Positions 1-8,955 of a stretch of DNA of 64,000 nt are shown here, piece after piece (the stretch's first letter is position 1; each line of letters begins with the position of its first letter). The position numbers and the translations under genes were made by a program. The stretch spans positions 62,001 to 126,000 of the forward strand of contig JAKIHM010000002.1 of assembly GCA_021608145.1 (NCBI GenBank), in the 5' to 3' direction. The notes under the pieces are model-generated. The model made no database searches. It had not been told where the DNA came from and saw nothing but the letters and a program-made list of their open reading frames with translations. Source of the DNA: Thermovorax subterraneus (GTDB lineage: Bacteria > Bacillota > Thermosediminibacteria > Thermosediminibacterales > Thermosediminibacteraceae).

Positions 1-843
1 TTCAATGCCGGCTTTTTGAATTGCGGTAAATTGCCCCGAGTCTATATTTGTCTTGATAATTCCCAATGCGGATATTATATCCCTGTTTCCAACCGCATAT
101 CCAATTCTCCAGCCGGTCATGCGGTAAGGCTTTGAAAGAGAGCCGAATTCTATCCCAATATCCATTGCTCCTTTTACGGAAAGAAGGCTGGGAGCTTTGT
201 ATCCGTCAAAAGTAATATCAACATAAGCGCTGTCGTGGCAAATTATTATATCGTAAGTTTTTGCAAATTCCACAGCTTCTTCAAAAAATTTCTCATCCGC
301 CACGGCAGCGGTCGGGTTATTCGGATAGCAAAGGAACATCAGCTTTGCCTTCTTTGCCACTTCCGTATCTATCTCTGAAAAATCCGGAAGGAAATTGTTT
401 TCTTTCAGCAAGGGCATTGGATAGGGTATCCCACCAGCGAACAATGTGGCGGTTTTATAAACCGGGTATCCTGGATCTGGAATTAGAGCATAATCTCCGG
501 GGTCGATAAAGGCGAAAAATATATGAGCAATACCTTCTTTTGAACCTATAAGGGCCATTACTTCGGATTGGGGGTCCAGTTCCACGCCGAACCTCCTTTT
601 ATAATATGTAGCCACCGCTTCTCTAAACTCCAGCGACCCCTCGTAAGCCGGATATTTATGGCATTCCGGGTCATTAGCGGCTCTTTCTAGCGCTTTTACG
701 ATATGAGGCGGTGTGGGTAAATCGGGATCGCCCACTCCCAAACTAATTACGTCTACTCCTTTCATCTTGAGTTCGGCTATTTTTTTGTCTATCTGTGCAA
801 AAAGGTAAGGCGGTATTTTTTTTATGCGTTCTGCAATCCTCAA
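1..843 (-). CDS. dapL: LL-diaminopimelate aminotransferase, 3' end cut by window edge
   Basis: This PLP enzyme converts tetrahydrodipicolinate straight to LL-diaminopimelate, the short lysine/peptidoglycan route. The reading frame is open to the window edge, so the C-terminus is missing. Visible fold-type I features are [10 protein letters not shown] near the N-terminus, YPNNPTAA, and [19 protein letters not shown] near positions 90-150, whose Lys should carry PLP. An ATG lies at 849, but GGAGG (856-852) almost touches it; the in-frame TTG at 843 has 8-nt spacing and gives the N-terminus M-RIAERIKK, so it is preferred. It follows dapF by about 41 nt on the same strand, so the two pathway steps are probably co-transcribed. 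Family assignment is firm from the motifs; the start is inferred. Confidence 0.93.
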   Translation of the reverse strand, partial: MRIAERIKKIPPYLFAQIDKKIAELKMKGVDVISLGVGDPDLPTPPHIVKALERAANDPECHKYPAYEGSLEFREAVATYYKRRFGVELDPQSEVMALIGSKEGIAHIFFAFIDPGDYALIPDPGYPVYKTATLFAGGIPYPMPLLKENNFLPDFSEIDTEVAKKAKLMFLCYPNNPTAAVADEKFFEEAVEFAKTYDIIICHDSAYVDITFDGYKAPSLLSVKGAMDIGIEFGSLSKPYRMTGWRIGYAVGNRDIISALGIIKTNIDSGQFTAIQKAGIE

Positions 844-884
844 ATTCATCTCCTCCGTTCGTTTAGATTTTATTCATATTTTAT

Positions 885-1727
885 TTATAACATATTTAGG
901 TCTATCTCGCCGGTATATACTTCTTTGGCAGGTCCAGTCATGTAAACCCTTCCATTATCTTCTACCTCTATGTACAGTTCTCCCCCCGGCAGGTTCACCG
1001 TCACTTTAGGACCGGTCAGCCCCTTTTTGTAGGCCGCGACCGCCGATGCACACGCCCCAGTACCACAGGCCATTGTAAGGCCTGCACCTCTTTCCCATAC
1101 TCTCATTTTCAAAAAATCTCGCCCTTTTACCTGAACAAACTCTACGTTTGTTTTTTTTGGGAAAAACGGATGCTTTTCTATTTTAGGCCCCAACTTTTCT
1201 ACCGGAAAACCATCCACATCGTCCACGAAAATCACGCAGTGGGGATTGCCCATCGAAACTCCCGTAAATTTAAACCCTTGGCCGTCCACTTCGATGTCAA
1301 GGTCCACAGCCTCTTCTTTTGCATCTTCTATCAACGGGACATCTTTAGGCTTCAAGCTGTAGTACCCCATATCTACCCTTACACTTTCTACCTGATCGTC
1401 TTTAACTATAACCTGCGGTTTTATGATGCCCGCCAAGGTTTCTACCGTCATATCCGTCTTTTTTACAAGTCCTCTTGAAAATGCGTACCGGGCAAAACAG
1501 CGTATTCCGTTTCCGCACATATCTGCTTCGCTGCCGTCGCTATTTATGATCCTCATCTTGAGGTCCGCTTTTTCAGACGGGAGCACCAGCAGTATACCGT
1601 CGGCTCCTATTCCCCGGTGTCTGTCACATATTTTTGCCGCCTTATCAAATATTATTCTCACATCTTCTATAAAACCATTTACGACAATAAAATCGTTTCC
1701 CAGACCGTGCATCTTAGTAAACTTCAT
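885..1727 (-). CDS. dapF: diaminopimelate epimerase
   Basis: PLP-independent racemase that turns LL-DAP into meso-DAP for lysine and peptidoglycan synthesis. The 280-residue protein has the normal family length. The two catalytic cysteines are visible: C71 in MCGNGIRCFARYA and C221 in MACGTGACAS, each opening one half of the pseudo-symmetric fold. N-terminal MKFTKMHGLGNDF is typical. The ATG at 1727 has a GAGGGTG Shine-Dalgarno about 11 nt upstream. It lies directly upstream of dapL, the enzyme that supplies its substrate, and has its own sigma-A-like promoter in the divergent spacer with rqcH. MurE in the same window carries the meso-DAP motif, so the wall chemistry agrees. Confidence 0.97.
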   Translation of the reverse strand: MKFTKMHGLGNDFIVVNGFIEDVRIIFDKAAKICDRHRGIGADGILLVLPSEKADLKMRIINSDGSEADMCGNGIRCFARYAFSRGLVKKTDMTVETLAGIIKPQVIVKDDQVESVRVDMGYYSLKPKDVPLIEDAKEEAVDLDIEVDGQGFKFTGVSMGNPHCVIFVDDVDGFPVEKLGPKIEKHPFFPKKTNVEFVQVKGRDFLKMRVWERGAGLTMACGTGACASAVAAYKKGLTGPKVTVNLPGGELYIEVEDNGRVYMTGPAKEVYTGEIDLNML

Positions 1728-1772
1728 ATTACGCTATCACCCTCAATCTTTCTTGAAAAATCATTATTAACT

Positions 1773-1801
1773 ATTATACCACCTAATTCCTATTAAAACA
1801 A
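1773..1801 (-). promoter_or_regulatory. sigma-A-type promoter for dapF-dapL
   Basis: On the minus strand TTGTTT (1801-1796), a 17-bp spacer and TATAAT (1778-1773) lie about 46 bp upstream of the dapF ATG. The -10 is a perfect match and the -35 is weak. Inferred from sequence only. Confidence 0.7.
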
Positions 1802-1816
1802 TATATTCATTTATGG

Positions 1817-1822
1817 TATACT
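1817..1822 (+). promoter_or_regulatory. -10 element for rqcH
   Basis: TATACT lies 30 bp before the rqcH ATG in the divergent spacer. The best -35 candidate is TTAAAA with an 18-bp spacer, which is poor, so only the -10 is called. AAGGGGGA just before the ATG is the ribosome binding site. Confidence 0.45.
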
Positions 1823-1852
1823 AAAAGCAGCCTAACATAAAGGGGGACGACC

Positions 1853-3622
1853 ATGCCATTCGACGGAATTGTATTAAACGCAGTTATAGGCGAACTGAAA
1901 AAATGTTTAATCGGAGGAAAAATCGATAAAGTATACCAGCCGGACAAAAGCGAAATCCTGCTTTGTATAAGGCGGTACAAGGAAGAAAAAAAGCTCCTTA
2001 TCTCTGCCCATCCTCAGAATTGCCGGCTTCATTTAACCGAAGTCGAAAAAGAAAATCCCAGCTCACCGCCAATGTTCTGCATGCTGCTCAGGAAGAATCT
2101 TTCTGGCGGGAAAATCGTCGAAATTAAGCAAAAGGACCTGGAAAGGCTGGTAGAAATAGTCGTCGAAAACGAAGATGAATTTGGAAGAACTATATATCGA
2201 ACTCTCATAGTTGAGATAATGGGGAAGCACAGCAATATAATACTCGTTGACGACAGCAACAATTTGATAATCGACTCTATAAAGCGAATACCCTCAGATA
2301 TAAACCGGGTAAGGGAGATTCTGCCAGGAAAAAAATACATCCTTCCACCATTAGGCCAAAGGCTAAACATCCTGAATTGCGAAATCCAATCGGACAAAAT
2401 ATTGTTCGATATTATCTTGCAAGCTTCAGAACCAACCAAGGTCGAACGGTGGATAACTGAAAGATTTATGGGAATAAGCAAAAATGTATCCAGAGAAATT
2501 TTATTCAAGTGCGGAGTTGATGGGGAAAAGCATGTAAACGAATTGACTTTTGTAGAAAAGCAAAAAATAGCTAAAATCATAGCAGAGCTCTCTTGCGATA
2601 TACAAAATTCCCGTTATTCGCCAAAAATTTACTTTGATGAAGATACAGGTAAACCCGTAGAATTCTGGGTCTTCCCTCTCTCACACCTTGAAAGATTCAA
2701 AGTCATCTCCACAAAAAGCATAAACGAAGCAGTCGATTTATTCTTTTCTCTAAAGGAAAGGCACGAAAAGCTCGCCAACATAAAGAAAAATTTGCAGGAC
2801 CAATTAGAAAAGCACATAAAAAAACTTCGCCAAATTCTATCCTTCCAAAGGGAAAAATTAGATGAAACAAGAGATATAGAAAAATTTAAATTGTTCGGCG
2901 AACTTCTTTCAGCCTATCTATATGAAGTTTCACCGGGCATGAAGGAAATCAACCTCCCAAATTTTTACAAAGAAGGCAAAATCGTTTCAATACCGCTGGA
3001 CGAAAAACTCTCGCCATCTCAAAACGTCCAATATTATTTTGAAAAGTACAAAAAACTCCGCGCTACCAAGGAAAAGGTTGAAACCCAAATGGAAAAGACT
3101 TTGAGCGAAATCAAATACTTAGAAAGCGAACTTTACAACATAGAGCAGGCGGAGAACCTGGAAGATATTGAAGAAATCCAAAAGGAACTTTCAAAATACG
3201 GTTACATAAAAGAATCAGGAAAAAAATCGAAGAGCGAGGCTCACCCTTCTTCACCTATCAAATACACGTCTTCCACGGGCTTTACCATCCTAGTCGGAAA
3301 GAACAATATACAAAATGACATGATTACCAGAAAAGCAAAACCTGAAGATATATGGATTCACGTAAAAGACCTACCCGGTTCCCACGTAATCATACAGACG
3401 GGCGGAAGGCCGGTTGATGATGAAACAATTTTTGAAGGGTGTATGCTCGCCGCATATCACAGCAAAGCCCGAAACAGCAGTAACGTCGCCGTTGACTACA
3501 CGTTGAGAAAGCACGTTAGAAAACCACCGGGAGCCAAACCTGGTTTTGTAATTTACGACCATCACAAGACCATTTACGTGACACCGGACGCGGGGATTGT
3601 TGAGAGGTTGAAAAAAATTTAG
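1853..3622 (+). CDS. rqcH: Rqc2-type NFACT protein, ribosome quality control
   Basis: Bacterial Rqc2 homologue, older name fibronectin-binding protein A (FbpA/YloA). In B. subtilis this family binds stalled 50S subunits carrying peptidyl-tRNA and directs C-terminal alanine tailing for degradation. The 589-residue protein starts with the NFACT-N signature MPFDGIVLNAVIGEL, has a charged coiled-coil middle (about residues 290-450), and ends in an NFACT-R domain with GFTILVGKNNIQND and PEDIWIHVKDLPGSHVI. It is one of only three plus-strand genes here, divergent from dapF and convergent with pyrR, the two stop codons being one base apart. A cytosolic role is expected despite the old adhesin name. 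Confidence 0.95.
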   Translation: MPFDGIVLNAVIGELKKCLIGGKIDKVYQPDKSEILLCIRRYKEEKKLLISAHPQNCRLHLTEVEKENPSSPPMFCMLLRKNLSGGKIVEIKQKDLERLVEIVVENEDEFGRTIYRTLIVEIMGKHSNIILVDDSNNLIIDSIKRIPSDINRVREILPGKKYILPPLGQRLNILNCEIQSDKILFDIILQASEPTKVERWITERFMGISKNVSREILFKCGVDGEKHVNELTFVEKQKIAKIIAELSCDIQNSRYSPKIYFDEDTGKPVEFWVFPLSHLERFKVISTKSINEAVDLFFSLKERHEKLANIKKNLQDQLEKHIKKLRQILSFQREKLDETRDIEKFKLFGELLSAYLYEVSPGMKEINLPNFYKEGKIVSIPLDEKLSPSQNVQYYFEKYKKLRATKEKVETQMEKTLSEIKYLESELYNIEQAENLEDIEEIQKELSKYGYIKESGKKSKSEAHPSSPIKYTSSTGFTILVGKNNIQNDMITRKAKPEDIWIHVKDLPGSHVIIQTGGRPVDDETIFEGCMLAAYHSKARNSSNVAVDYTLRKHVRKPPGAKPGFVIYDHHKTIYVTPDAGIVERLKKI

Positions 3623-3623
3623 A

Positions 3624-4160
<537 letters not shown>

Positions 4161-5084
4161 TCACATCACCCTCCTTTTCAAAGTATTTAAGATTTCATTA
4201 AAATCATCGGGAACCGGGGCCTCAAAGGTCATGAACTCACCTTTCCTCGGGTGATAAAGCCCCAACCGAAAGGCGTGAAGGGCCTGCCCCTTAATTTTAA
4301 AAGGATTTTTCTTCCTTGAATAAACAGGGTCTCCTACAATCGGATGGCCTATATAGCTCATATGAACCCTAATTTGGTGAGTCCTTCCCGTCTCTATGCT
4401 GACTTCGACGAAAGTAAAATCTCCGAATCTTTCTAATACTTTAAAATGGGTTATGGCCTCTTTGCCATGTTTTGCATCCACGGCCATCTCTACCCGCTTT
4501 ACCGGATGCCGGCCTATTGGGGCCTCAATCGTGGCCTTATCCTCAAGGATATTTCCCCAAACGATCGCGAGATACGTCTTTTTTACCTTTTTGCTTTTAA
4601 ATTGATTTACTAGCTCTCGATGGGCCTGGTCGTTTTTTGCCACAACGATAACGCCGGAAGTATCTTTGTCCAATCGGTGAACTATCCCGGGGCGCAGAAC
4701 GCCATTTATTCCGGACAAATCTTTCGTATGGTACAAAAGAGCATTTACAAGAGTTCCGCTGTAATTTCCGGGCGCCGGATATACTACCATGCCTCGGGGC
4801 TTGTTGACAACGATTATGTCCTGGTCCTCGTAAATAATGTCGAGAGGAATATTTTCAGGTTCGACCGAAAGGGGTTTAGGAGCGGGTATCTCCGCTTCAA
4901 TTATATCGCCTTTTTTCAACTTGTAATTGGGTTTTACAAATTTTCCGTTTACCTTTACCCACCCTTCTTCGATTCCTTTTTGGATGTAACTCCTCGAAAA
5001 ATCGTTCATTAATCCCGCTAAAAAAACATCTATGCGCTTTTTTACATCTTCTTCCGTCACGTTGATTTTGAAGGTCCTCTCCAA
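4161..5084 (-). CDS. RluA/RluD-family 23S rRNA pseudouridine synthase
   Basis: Isomerises uridine to pseudouridine in large-subunit rRNA. An N-terminal S4 RNA-binding domain covers roughly residues 15-65, and the catalytic motif HRLDKDTSG carries the essential Asp. The longer frame begins at a TTG at 5105 that overlaps the lspA stop and lacks a ribosome binding site; the TTG at 5084 has GGGAGGGG 6-7 nt upstream and is preferred, giving about 307 residues. Order lspA-rluD-like-pyrR matches the B. subtilis lspA-ylyB-pyrR arrangement. Which uridines it modifies cannot be told from sequence. Confidence 0.92.
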   Translation of the reverse strand: MERTFKINVTEEDVKKRIDVFLAGLMNDFSRSYIQKGIEEGWVKVNGKFVKPNYKLKKGDIIEAEIPAPKPLSVEPENIPLDIIYEDQDIIVVNKPRGMVVYPAPGNYSGTLVNALLYHTKDLSGINGVLRPGIVHRLDKDTSGVIVVAKNDQAHRELVNQFKSKKVKKTYLAIVWGNILEDKATIEAPIGRHPVKRVEMAVDAKHGKEAITHFKVLERFGDFTFVEVSIETGRTHQIRVHMSYIGHPIVGDPVYSRKKNPFKIKGQALHAFRLGLYHPRKGEFMTFEAPVPDDFNEILNTLKRRVM

Positions 5085-5101
5085 AAATTGCCCCTCCCGT
5101 T

Positions 5102-5554
5102 TCAATCCAAACTTTTCAGAATATCACTGTCGAACATTACTAAGTATAAAAGCAGAAGCACACCTATCACCACTGCAGAATCAGCCACATTAAAAACGGG
5201 CCAGATTCTGAAATCTATAAAATCCACCACATAGCCAAATCGCAAACGGTCTACCAGGTTTCCTAAAGCTCCGCCCAGAACAAGGGCAAGTGGTAATTTA
5301 AAAAAATCCTTTTCTTTGGGCAGTCTTATCATACAATAGACAATAGCTGCTATAACCGCAAAAGATACTACTACGAAAAAAAATACCCTGCCTTTAAAGA
5401 GGCTGAAAGCTGCCCCCGTATTCTGCACGTACGTCAAATGTAAGATATTATCTATAATTGGAATTGACTGGTTGGGGGTCATCCGTGCTTTGACCATGGC
5501 TTTTGTCAGCTGATCTACTGCAAAAATAAATGCTGAAAGAATCAACACTGCCAA
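5102..5554 (-). CDS. lspA: lipoprotein signal peptidase II
   Basis: Membrane aspartyl peptidase that cleaves prolipoproteins ahead of the lipidated cysteine. Four hydrophobic segments are visible. The two catalytic aspartates lie in GNLVDRLRFG and FNVADSAVV. An upstream GTG at 5605 opens the frame, but a good promoter (TTGATG, 17 bp, TATAAT at 5622-5594) overlaps that stretch, so the transcript would start downstream of it. The TTG at 5554 has GGAGG 10 nt upstream and gives 150 residues, the normal LspA size. It is the first gene of the lspA-pseudouridine synthase-pyrR unit. Confidence 0.94.
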   Translation of the reverse strand: MAVLILSAFIFAVDQLTKAMVKARMTPNQSIPIIDNILHLTYVQNTGAAFSLFKGRVFFFVVVSFAVIAAIVYCMIRLPKEKDFFKLPLALVLGGALGNLVDRLRFGYVVDFIDFRIWPVFNVADSAVVIGVLLLLYLVMFDSDILKSLD

Positions 5555-5593
5555 CTTGCCAAAACCTCCAAATCTTTTTATTTCCACATAGAA

Positions 5594-5622
5594 ATTATAT
5601 ACCACCGCCTTCCGAACATCAA
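5594..5622 (-). promoter_or_regulatory. sigma-A-type promoter for the lspA unit
   Basis: Minus strand: TTGATG (5622-5617), 17-bp spacer, TATAAT (5599-5594). Transcription would begin near 5587, inside the longest lspA reading frame, which argues for the TTG start at 5554. Confidence 0.7.
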
Positions 5623-5661
5623 TGAAATCTTTAATGGCGGGTAAATAAAGGGAGATAAAAA

Positions 5662-5686
5662 ATAAATACCCACTAAGGGTATTTAT
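5662..5686 (-). terminator. rho-independent terminator after the yteA-type gene
   Basis: Ten-bp stem (5662-5671 with 5677-5686), 5-nt loop, then a T-rich run on the minus strand. It overlaps the stop codon of the upstream gene and separates it from lspA. Confidence 0.8.
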
Positions 5687-6309
5687 CTTCCCATTTCTCC
5701 TGGTTTGTCTTCATAAATTACCTTATCCAATTTATCGGCTATCCCTCTTTCCTCGCTTCCATCGGTATAAGCCTCTTCGTATTCAACCGCACCCGGCTCA
5801 TCCTGGGGAGTGTTGGCCGTTCCGTACCTTGCCACATCCTGCCACGCATCCTCTCCATCATAACCCACACTATCAGAATCATCTCGAAAACTTCTTCCGA
5901 AGGGATACTTTAACACTTTTTCCTCTACCGGCCTTGCCCCCTTTGCAAAAACTTCTCCCTCTTTTTTGCTGCATTTTGCACACAAGGTGGTGTACGGGAC
6001 TAAATCTAAACGCTCCTTTTCTATAGGACTGCCGCATTTCTCACAAAACCCATAACTTCCTTCCTCAATTTTACCAAGGGCCATTTCCACTTTTGCCAGC
6101 ATCCTTTTCGTATTATCCCGCAGTCCCAGGTCCTTTTCTCTCTCGAAAGTTTCAGCTGCCAGGTCCGCCGTATGGTTATCGTACGACGAAAGTTCCCCAA
6201 CCGATTCTTTTAAAGGTTCCGAACCTCTACTGGTTATTGTAGACATCTGGTTCTCTAGTTCTCGTTTCAAGTCCTCAAGTTTACGCCGGTAGTATTCCTT
6301 GTTTTCCAA
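5683..6309 (-). CDS. TraR/DksA-type zinc-finger protein, YteA-like
   Basis: Cytosolic protein of the DksA/TraR C4 zinc-finger superfamily, long (208 residue) YteA-like form found in spore formers. A helical, charged N-terminal half is followed by the zinc finger with C89, C92, C110 and C113 (YGFCEKCGSPI and TLCAKCSKK). The C-terminal third is acidic and low in conserved motifs. The start is a TTG at 6309 with AGGAGG six nt upstream. It follows the DUF5665 gene by 18 nt and ends in a terminator. By family it may act on RNA polymerase secondary-channel functions, but no specific role can be assigned. Confidence 0.9.
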   Translation of the reverse strand: MENKEYYRRKLEDLKRELENQMSTITSRGSEPLKESVGELSSYDNHTADLAAETFEREKDLGLRDNTKRMLAKVEMALGKIEEGSYGFCEKCGSPIEKERLDLVPYTTLCAKCSKKEGEVFAKGARPVEEKVLKYPFGRSFRDDSDSVGYDGEDAWQDVARYGTANTPQDEPGAVEYEEAYTDGSEERGIADKLDKVIYEDKPGEMGR

Positions 6310-6327
6310 ATCTATCCTCCTTATCCA

Positions 6328-6630
6328 TTATTTTGCAGAAAGTTCATCCTGCACTATCCTAACCAATTCAGCTATGAAATCGCCTATGAGGGGGAGGTTT
6401 AGTATGACGACGCGTTGGAGGATGTAAAGTGCCAAAGCACCGAGCAAAGTAAATCCCACTGCCATTCCAAAACCTCTTGCGACCCCTGCCAAAAAATTAA
6501 GATAAAGCAGCCTTCTAGGATTTCTGAAAAGCTCTAAGTATTCCGAAAGGTTTAGCTTCTCAATCTTGACCGAAAGATCGTCGATCTTGAAGCTCAAATC
6601 TCGCAAGATGTCTTCCTTGTCTATATACAT
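6328..6630 (-). CDS. DUF5665 small membrane protein
   Basis: A 100-residue protein with a charged, coiled-coil-like N-terminus (about 1-45) and a hydrophobic hairpin (about 48-85), followed by a short amphipathic tail. This pattern with FRNPRRLLYLNFLAG matches the DUF5665 family as I remember it. Function is unknown. ATG at 6630 has GAGGGGG seven nt upstream, better than the TTG three bases earlier. It is probably co-transcribed with the YteA-like gene. Confidence 0.8.
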   Translation of the reverse strand: MYIDKEDILRDLSFKIDDLSVKIEKLNLSEYLELFRNPRRLLYLNFLAGVARGFGMAVGFTLLGALALYILQRVVILNLPLIGDFIAELVRIVQDELSAK

Positions 6631-6676
6631 CAAAGTACCCCCTCTTCTAATTTAACCAACTCCTCTTTTTTTATGC

Positions 6677-7381
6677 CTACTTCAAATTATCCAGGATCCC
6701 TAGAATTATATTCGAAGAATTTTTGGCCGCTACTTCTGAGAATTCTTCGTACACCACCACAGCCTTATCGTCAGCTCTATCCGATATGGATCTTATCACG
6801 ACAAAAGGTACATCATTTACATAGCATACATGTCCGATGGCCCCTCCCTCCATCTCCACACAGGAGCCGTCGAAATATTCTCTTAAATATCTCACCCTAT
6901 CCGCGCTACTTATAAACTGGTCACCGGTCAATATCCTCCCCTTTACCGCTTTTTTCCCTTTTAAAGTCCGGCAAGCAACTTCCCAGGCAATTTCCACCAG
7001 GTTCTCGTCAGCCTTGAAAAATTTTACCCCTAGATTCGGTATTTCACCGGGTTCGTGACCAAAAACCGTACCATCCACATCGTGTTGAGCTACATCGGTG
7101 GATATTACTACATCTCCAATATCCAGTTCTTCCCTCAAAGCTCCCGCAACACCGGTGCAGAAAATTGAATCCGTTTTAAAATAATCTATTAAAATCTGAG
7201 TGCACAAGGCCGCATTTACCTTTCCGACACCGCTTTTTACCACGACAACCTCTTTCCCTTTCAGAATGCCTTGATGGAAAGTTAAATAGGCCTTTTTCAT
7301 AGTCTTTATTTTTTCTAGCTTTTCACACAAAAAAGTTACTTCTTTATCCAACGCACCTATTATCCCTATTATACGAATCAT
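6677..7381 (-). CDS. mtnN: 5'-methylthioadenosine/S-adenosylhomocysteine nucleosidase
   Basis: Hydrolyses the glycosidic bond of methylthioadenosine and S-adenosylhomocysteine, recycling products of SAM-dependent reactions. N-terminal IRIIGIIGALDKEV is the family signature; FCTGVAGAL and the substrate-binding stretch VEMEGGAIGHVCY followed by IRSISDRAD with its catalytic Asp are all present. Length about 234 residues is normal. A TTG at 7390 is possible, but the ATG at 7381 gives the usual family N-terminus. It stands between the DUF5665 gene and the TM1266-type gene, with about 37 nt to the latter's stop. Confidence 0.95.
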   Translation of the reverse strand: MIRIIGIIGALDKEVTFLCEKLEKIKTMKKAYLTFHQGILKGKEVVVVKSGVGKVNAALCTQILIDYFKTDSIFCTGVAGALREELDIGDVVISTDVAQHDVDGTVFGHEPGEIPNLGVKFFKADENLVEIAWEVACRTLKGKKAVKGRILTGDQFISSADRVRYLREYFDGSCVEMEGGAIGHVCYVNDVPFVVIRSISDRADDKAVVVYEEFSEVAAKNSSNIILGILDNLK

Positions 7382-7418
7382 CCTTCCCAATCAATCCTAA
7401 TTAATTTAACATAAAACT

Positions 7419-7670
7419 TTAAGCCGTCACCGCAGATTTTACCTTTACTCCCGGAATCTGACCCAACTTTCCGGTGAGTGCGCCCAGCTCATCGGTAGTG
7501 GCATCGACGATAAGCGCTATGACCGAAATTCCCCTTTCCCTGTAGGGTATGCCCATTCGGCCTACTATCATGTCGCCGAATTTCGACAATATCTCGTTCA
7601 CCTTCGCGGCGGATTTTTCCCTCTCATAAACTATTATCCCCACCACCGACAGCCTCTTTTCCTCCGCCAT
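7419..7670 (-). CDS. TM1266-family putative iron-hydrogenase regulator
   Basis: Small ACT-like regulator of the TM1266 family, annotated in many anaerobes as an iron-only hydrogenase system putative regulator. Sequence MAEEKRLSVVGIIVYERE, then GDMIVGRMGIPYRERG and a C-terminal beta strand GVKVKSAVTA, about 83 residues. The frame is open ten codons further, but AAGGAGGGG lies nine nt before the ATG at 7670. The gene overlaps the 3' end of divIVA by 47 nt in another frame. No hydrogenase genes are nearby, so the role implied by the name is not supported by context. Confidence 0.82.
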   Translation of the reverse strand: MAEEKRLSVVGIIVYEREKSAAKVNEILSKFGDMIVGRMGIPYRERGISVIALIVDATTDELGALTGKLGQIPGVKVKSAVTA

Positions 7671-8187
7671 CGCCGTTTTCCCCTCCTTCTTCTCCTTCAA
7701 AATCCTGCCCGGCTGCTGCTTCTTTTATGCAATCTTCGCCATCCAACCCCGTAGAATTGATGAGGTCTATTTGCGACTGTAAAAAATTTAAAAACCTCGT
7801 CTTGAAGAGTTGAAATTGAGCCTTTATTTCTTCGTAACGTTCACTTAACACGTCGCACCGCATTTTAGCTTTCGCAAGCATTTCCTCTGCCTTAACTTTA
7901 GCGTCCTTTATAATCAATTCCTTTTCCCTTTCCGCGTTCTTTTTTAGATCCTCGGCAGCTTTTTCTGCGAGGATAATAGCTTTTTTAAGCGTGGTTTCCA
8001 GCTCTTGATATTCTTTGAGTTTTTCCCTCAAAAACTTTATTTCTTCTTTTAACTCTTGATTTTCCCTATATAATTTCTCATAACTTTGAGTTACCTTCTC
8101 CAGAAAGTCTTTAACCTCTTCCTCGCTATACCCTCTGAAAGATTTTCTGAATTCCTTTTTTTGAATGTCCAGTGGAGTCAAAGTCAT
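7624..8187 (-). CDS. divIVA: DivIVA-domain protein
   Basis: Coiled-coil polar/septal scaffold. The N-terminal membrane-binding motif is MTLTPLDIQKKEFRKSFRGY, followed by a long heptad coiled coil (about residues 25-140). The last 25 residues are a Gly/Glu/Asp-rich tail that coincides with the overlapping start of the next gene, so its composition may be shaped by that overlap. Length 187. ATG at 8187 has AAGGGAG upstream. Order sepF-yggT-divIVA is the classic Firmicute arrangement and supports a role in division-site or pole organisation. Confidence 0.93.
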   Translation of the reverse strand: MTLTPLDIQKKEFRKSFRGYSEEEVKDFLEKVTQSYEKLYRENQELKEEIKFLREKLKEYQELETTLKKAIILAEKAAEDLKKNAEREKELIIKDAKVKAEEMLAKAKMRCDVLSERYEEIKAQFQLFKTRFLNFLQSQIDLINSTGLDGEDCIKEAAAGQDFEGEEGGENGDGGGKEAVGGGDNSL

Positions 8188-8208
8188 TTTTATCCACTCC
8201 CTTGTGAT

Positions 8209-8490
8209 TTAATATATCACTCTCAACAAAAGCGCCACTGCCACATTTTTTACAATATCCATGGTAATGAGAGCAAAAACGGGTGAAAAATCTATATAAA
8301 AACCTCCCGTGGGGGGTAAAAATCTATAAAATAAATGCCTGAAAGGAGCAAGCAGAGGTTCAGTAACTTGATATACGAATCTATATATCGGCCAGTACTC
8401 CGCTCCAGGCAGCCAGCTCATGAACATTCTTACGATGATTAAAAATTCCATCAATCTGAAAAACAAGTCTATCGTTCTGATTAGCAACAA
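8209..8490 (-). CDS. YggT family membrane protein
   Basis: A 93-residue two-helix membrane protein (about residues 5-25 and 65-90) with the family turn YWPIYRFVYQVTEPLLAPFR between the helices. YggT/YlmG proteins are linked to division, and the sepF-yggT-divIVA order here agrees. The start is a TTG with GAGGAGG upstream. Biochemical function is unknown. Confidence 0.92.
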   Translation of the reverse strand: MLLIRTIDLFFRLMEFLIIVRMFMSWLPGAEYWPIYRFVYQVTEPLLAPFRHLFYRFLPPTGGFYIDFSPVFALITMDIVKNVAVALLLRVIY

Positions 8491-8509
8491 AGGCTTTTCC
8501 TCCTCGGCA

Positions 8510-8938
8510 TCAAACTTTAAAAATAGGCTTTTCTTTTCCGGATTCTATCTCGTCGATGTTAAAACCTGTTATATCCACGTTGTTTGGCGCAAAGACAAAA
8601 GTGCCGCTTCCGACTTTCTTCACTGTTCCGTCCAGTACAAAGACGCTGCCGCTCAAAAAATCCAATATGCGCCTTCCTGTCTCTTTATCTAGTCCCTCGA
8701 GGTTAACTATGACCGCCCTGCGATTTTTCAACTCCTCCGAAATCTCTCTTACTTCATCGAAACAGATGGGTTTGAAAACCGTCACCCTGTTTTTCGGTAT
8801 CTGATGAATATTTATAACCCTCCCTCTTTCGGGTCTTGCATGAATGCTAAGGGGGTCTTCATACTGGTGCACAGGCGGCTCCTCGTCTTCTATTCCCAGG
8901 AAATAAAGTATCTTACTCCATAATTTGTTGCCGGCCAT
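8510..8938 (-). CDS. sepF: cell division protein SepF
   Basis: FtsZ-bundling protein that helps tether the Z ring to the membrane. The N-terminus MAGNKLWSKILYFLGI is an amphipathic membrane-targeting helix; a linker follows, then the SepF domain with RAVIVNLEGLDKETGRRILDF and a C-terminal strand region. Length 142 is typical. The ATG at 8938 has GAGGAGG upstream. It sits between ylmE and yggT as in other Firmicutes. Confidence 0.96.
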   Translation of the reverse strand: MAGNKLWSKILYFLGIEDEEPPVHQYEDPLSIHARPERGRVINIHQIPKNRVTVFKPICFDEVREISEELKNRRAVIVNLEGLDKETGRRILDFLSGSVFVLDGTVKKVGSGTFVFAPNNVDITGFNIDEIESGKEKPIFKV

Positions 8939-8955
8939 TTTTATACCTCCTCATC

